Shown piece by piece: positions 63,062-64,000 of a DNA stretch of 64,000 bases. The stretch is taken from the NCBI RefSeq assembly GCF_009765905.1, contig NZ_LMUO01000009.1, forward strand, positions 860,255 to 924,254. The letters run 5' to 3'. The translations under genes were made by a program, and so were the position numbers. Source of the stretch: Mucilaginibacter sp. L196 (GTDB taxonomy: Bacteria; Bacteroidota; Bacteroidia; Sphingobacteriales; Sphingobacteriaceae). The stretch's first letter is position 1, and each line of letters starts with the position of its first letter. The notes beneath the pieces are model-generated. The model did no database searches. It was not told the origin of the DNA and worked only from the letters and a program-made list of their open reading frames with translations.

Positions 63062-63277
63062 TTACCCTTTCGTTCCCATTGTCGTTTCAAAGCGGTATCT
63101 CACCTCATCATCCCTGATTTCCGGCCCGATAATTTTGGCTGTGGTCAGAATAGGGTAGGTATTGGAATAGAAATTCAAAACCGCTTCGGTGCTGTAATCC
63201 TTACCGGGGTCGGCTAAACGGACTTCCTGCCCGTTTTCCTTATGCAGGAATATCCTGCTCAATGTGTTGACTATCAT
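63062..63277 (-). CDS. PRTRC system protein C
   Basis: The protein has 71 residues, matching the short, strand-rich PRTRC C family: IVNTLSRIFLHKENGQEVRL, DPGKDYSTEAVLNFYSNTYP and ILTTAKIIGPEIRDDEVRY. Family members look ubiquitin-like in size, which fits a partner for the ThiF protein; this is inference. It lies 17 nt after the PRTRC E stop and 1 nt before the following start. ATG start. Confidence 0.92.
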   Translation of the reverse strand: MIVNTLSRIFLHKENGQEVRLADPGKDYSTEAVLNFYSNTYPILTTAKIIGPEIRDDEVRYRFETTMGTKG

Positions 63278-63294
63278 TTTAATAATGGTTTAGG

Positions 63295-63915
63295 TTAAAA
63301 CTCCTTTTTCAATTCATCGTACATCGCTTTTCGCTTGTTCAGGTCGGCCAGTTTGCGGGTGATTTCTTCGGATTTTTCGGGATAATCATCGGTTGTCGGC
63401 ATAAGTGCGATAGCTTCCTCATATTTGCATTGCTGATTGAGTTCGCTTACCTGTTTCATTAAAGCATCATAGGCTTGCTTCCTTTCCTCTTTTTTTAACT
63501 TATCGTCAAGGGGCTGTGTGAAAAGCGTTTCTGTTTCATTATTTTCATCCACATCGTCCGCATTATCCTTATCGGTTGTCTCTGTCGTTTTAGTTTTGCC
63601 GTTTTTGGTCTTTTTATCCTGTTCGATTTTCGACTGTTCTTTCGCCTTATCCAAGCCTTTTTGATAGTCATTCATATTGGAGAATAGCACGTTGGTCGCC
63701 ATTACGGGCGAGGCAATGGCATTAAAAAATCCCTCGTCCAACTCTGTGGCTAATCCTTTTAACAGCATTGGCGGGACTGCTTTCCCTGCCATGTCGCTTA
63801 ATTTATCATTAGCTAAAAAGACCGCTACAGCTAATTCACCATTTTCCTGTTTACCAATGGTGAGGTTGAGGTTACCTATAAATGGATATTCCGCTGAAAT
63901 TGACCAGAGATTCAT
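63295..63915 (-). CDS. PRTRC system protein E with its 5' end replaced by an insertion-sequence end
   Basis: From GNLNLTIGKQENGELAVAVF onward the protein is PRTRC E-like: a short N-terminal beta domain, then a lysine/glutamate- and threonine-rich linker (KTKNGKTKTTETTDKDNADD) and a C-terminal coiled region (YDALMKQVSELNQQCKYEEA). Upstream, the frame stays open through the insertion-sequence repeats to the window edge, and the ATG at 63915 lies in them (NLWSISAEY is insertion DNA). The original start and about 15-17 residues are therefore missing. The protein may be made from the new ATG as a chimera, or not at all. Confidence 0.8.
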   Translation of the reverse strand: MNLWSISAEYPFIGNLNLTIGKQENGELAVAVFLANDKLSDMAGKAVPPMLLKGLATELDEGFFNAIASPVMATNVLFSNMNDYQKGLDKAKEQSKIEQDKKTKNGKTKTTETTDKDNADDVDENNETETLFTQPLDDKLKKEERKQAYDALMKQVSELNQQCKYEEAIALMPTTDDYPEKSEEITRKLADLNKRKAMYDELKKEF

Positions 63916-64000
63916 AGGTAAAGGGTAAAGTGATTCCGCTGGAAATTGACCAGGCATTCCGGGGCAAACTGACCACCTATTCCGGGTCAAATTGACCAGT
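63888..64000. mobile_element. End of an insertion sequence, IS21-like, with four terminal repeats
   Basis: Four copies of a 19-20 bp unit of the form ATTCCGxxxxAAATTGACCA occur at 63888-63906, 63933-63952, 63956-63975 and 63979-63998. The last three have a 23-nt period. Such multiple terminal repeats, read on the minus strand as TGGTCAatttgaCCCGGAAT, are typical of IS21-family ends. The element body lies outside the window. Its edge falls inside the PRTRC E gene. Confidence 0.75.

Overview
The window reads as the chromosome of a member of the Bacteroidota, most likely a Sphingobacteriaceae such as Mucilaginibacter or Pedobacter. The reasons are two SusC/SusD outer-membrane glycan-uptake pairs, lipoprotein and TonB-dependent receptor styles typical of the phylum, AT-rich intergenic DNA, weak Shine-Dalgarno sequences and a promoter of the Bacteroidota form TTG-N19-TAnnTTTG. 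The genus is an inference and no rRNA or complete tRNA gene is present to test it.

Positions 1-30251 are a double polysaccharide-utilisation region. The first half holds a membrane-anchored kelch/winged-helix regulator (5' end outside the window), a divergent GH92-type glycosidase, SusC, SusD, a TPR-bearing SGNH esterase and an SGNH-DUF5703 fusion. A minus-strand pair follows (GntR/LacI-type hybrid regulator and SSS-family symporter). The second half holds two six-hairpin-type glycosidase-like proteins, a GH110-like beta-helix protein, a second SusC/SusD pair and a GH36 alpha-galactosidase. Together these predict capture, deacetylation, stepwise hydrolysis and sodium-coupled import of an acetylated glycan with alpha-galactosyl and perhaps alpha-mannosyl ends. 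A DinB-like gene and a flavin reductase close this chromosomal part.

Positions 32551-39433 are a compact integrated element of about 6.9 kb: tyrosine integrase, excisionase-like HTH, VRR-NUC nuclease, several unknown genes and a terminase-small-subunit-like protein. It is flanked by imperfect direct repeats that look like the 3' end of a tRNA or tmRNA gene, each with a terminator hairpin. Further tRNA-end-like scars at 46596-46616 and around 14295 suggest repeated integration and island build-up.

Positions 39776-59930 look like a defence island. There is a six-gene operon (two P-loop ATPases, two small proteins, an Abi_C/HEPN-like protein and a PD-(D/E)XK nuclease) under a promoter covered by nested palindromes. 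Next comes a minus-strand operon of a GHKL ATPase, a phosphoribosyltransferase-like protein and a metallophosphoesterase-phosphoribosyltransferase fusion. A papain-like protease with a lipoprotein partner, a 1495-residue STAND NTPase with an N-terminal nuclease-like domain, and a divergently transcribed membrane protein/caspase pair follow.

Positions 60096-64000 carry a minus-strand PRTRC cassette (proteins E, C, an F-like protein, B, ThiF and a small membrane protein), the kind found on conjugative elements and plasmids. The 5' end of PRTRC E is replaced by the end of an insertion sequence of apparent IS21 type, recognised by four copies of a 19-20 bp repeat. The defence genes may therefore be cargo beside a decaying conjugative element. 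The candidates for undescribed systems are the six-gene operon at 39776-46499, the GHKL/PRTase/phosphoesterase operon at 47003-51091 and the membrane-protein/caspase pair at 58411-59930.
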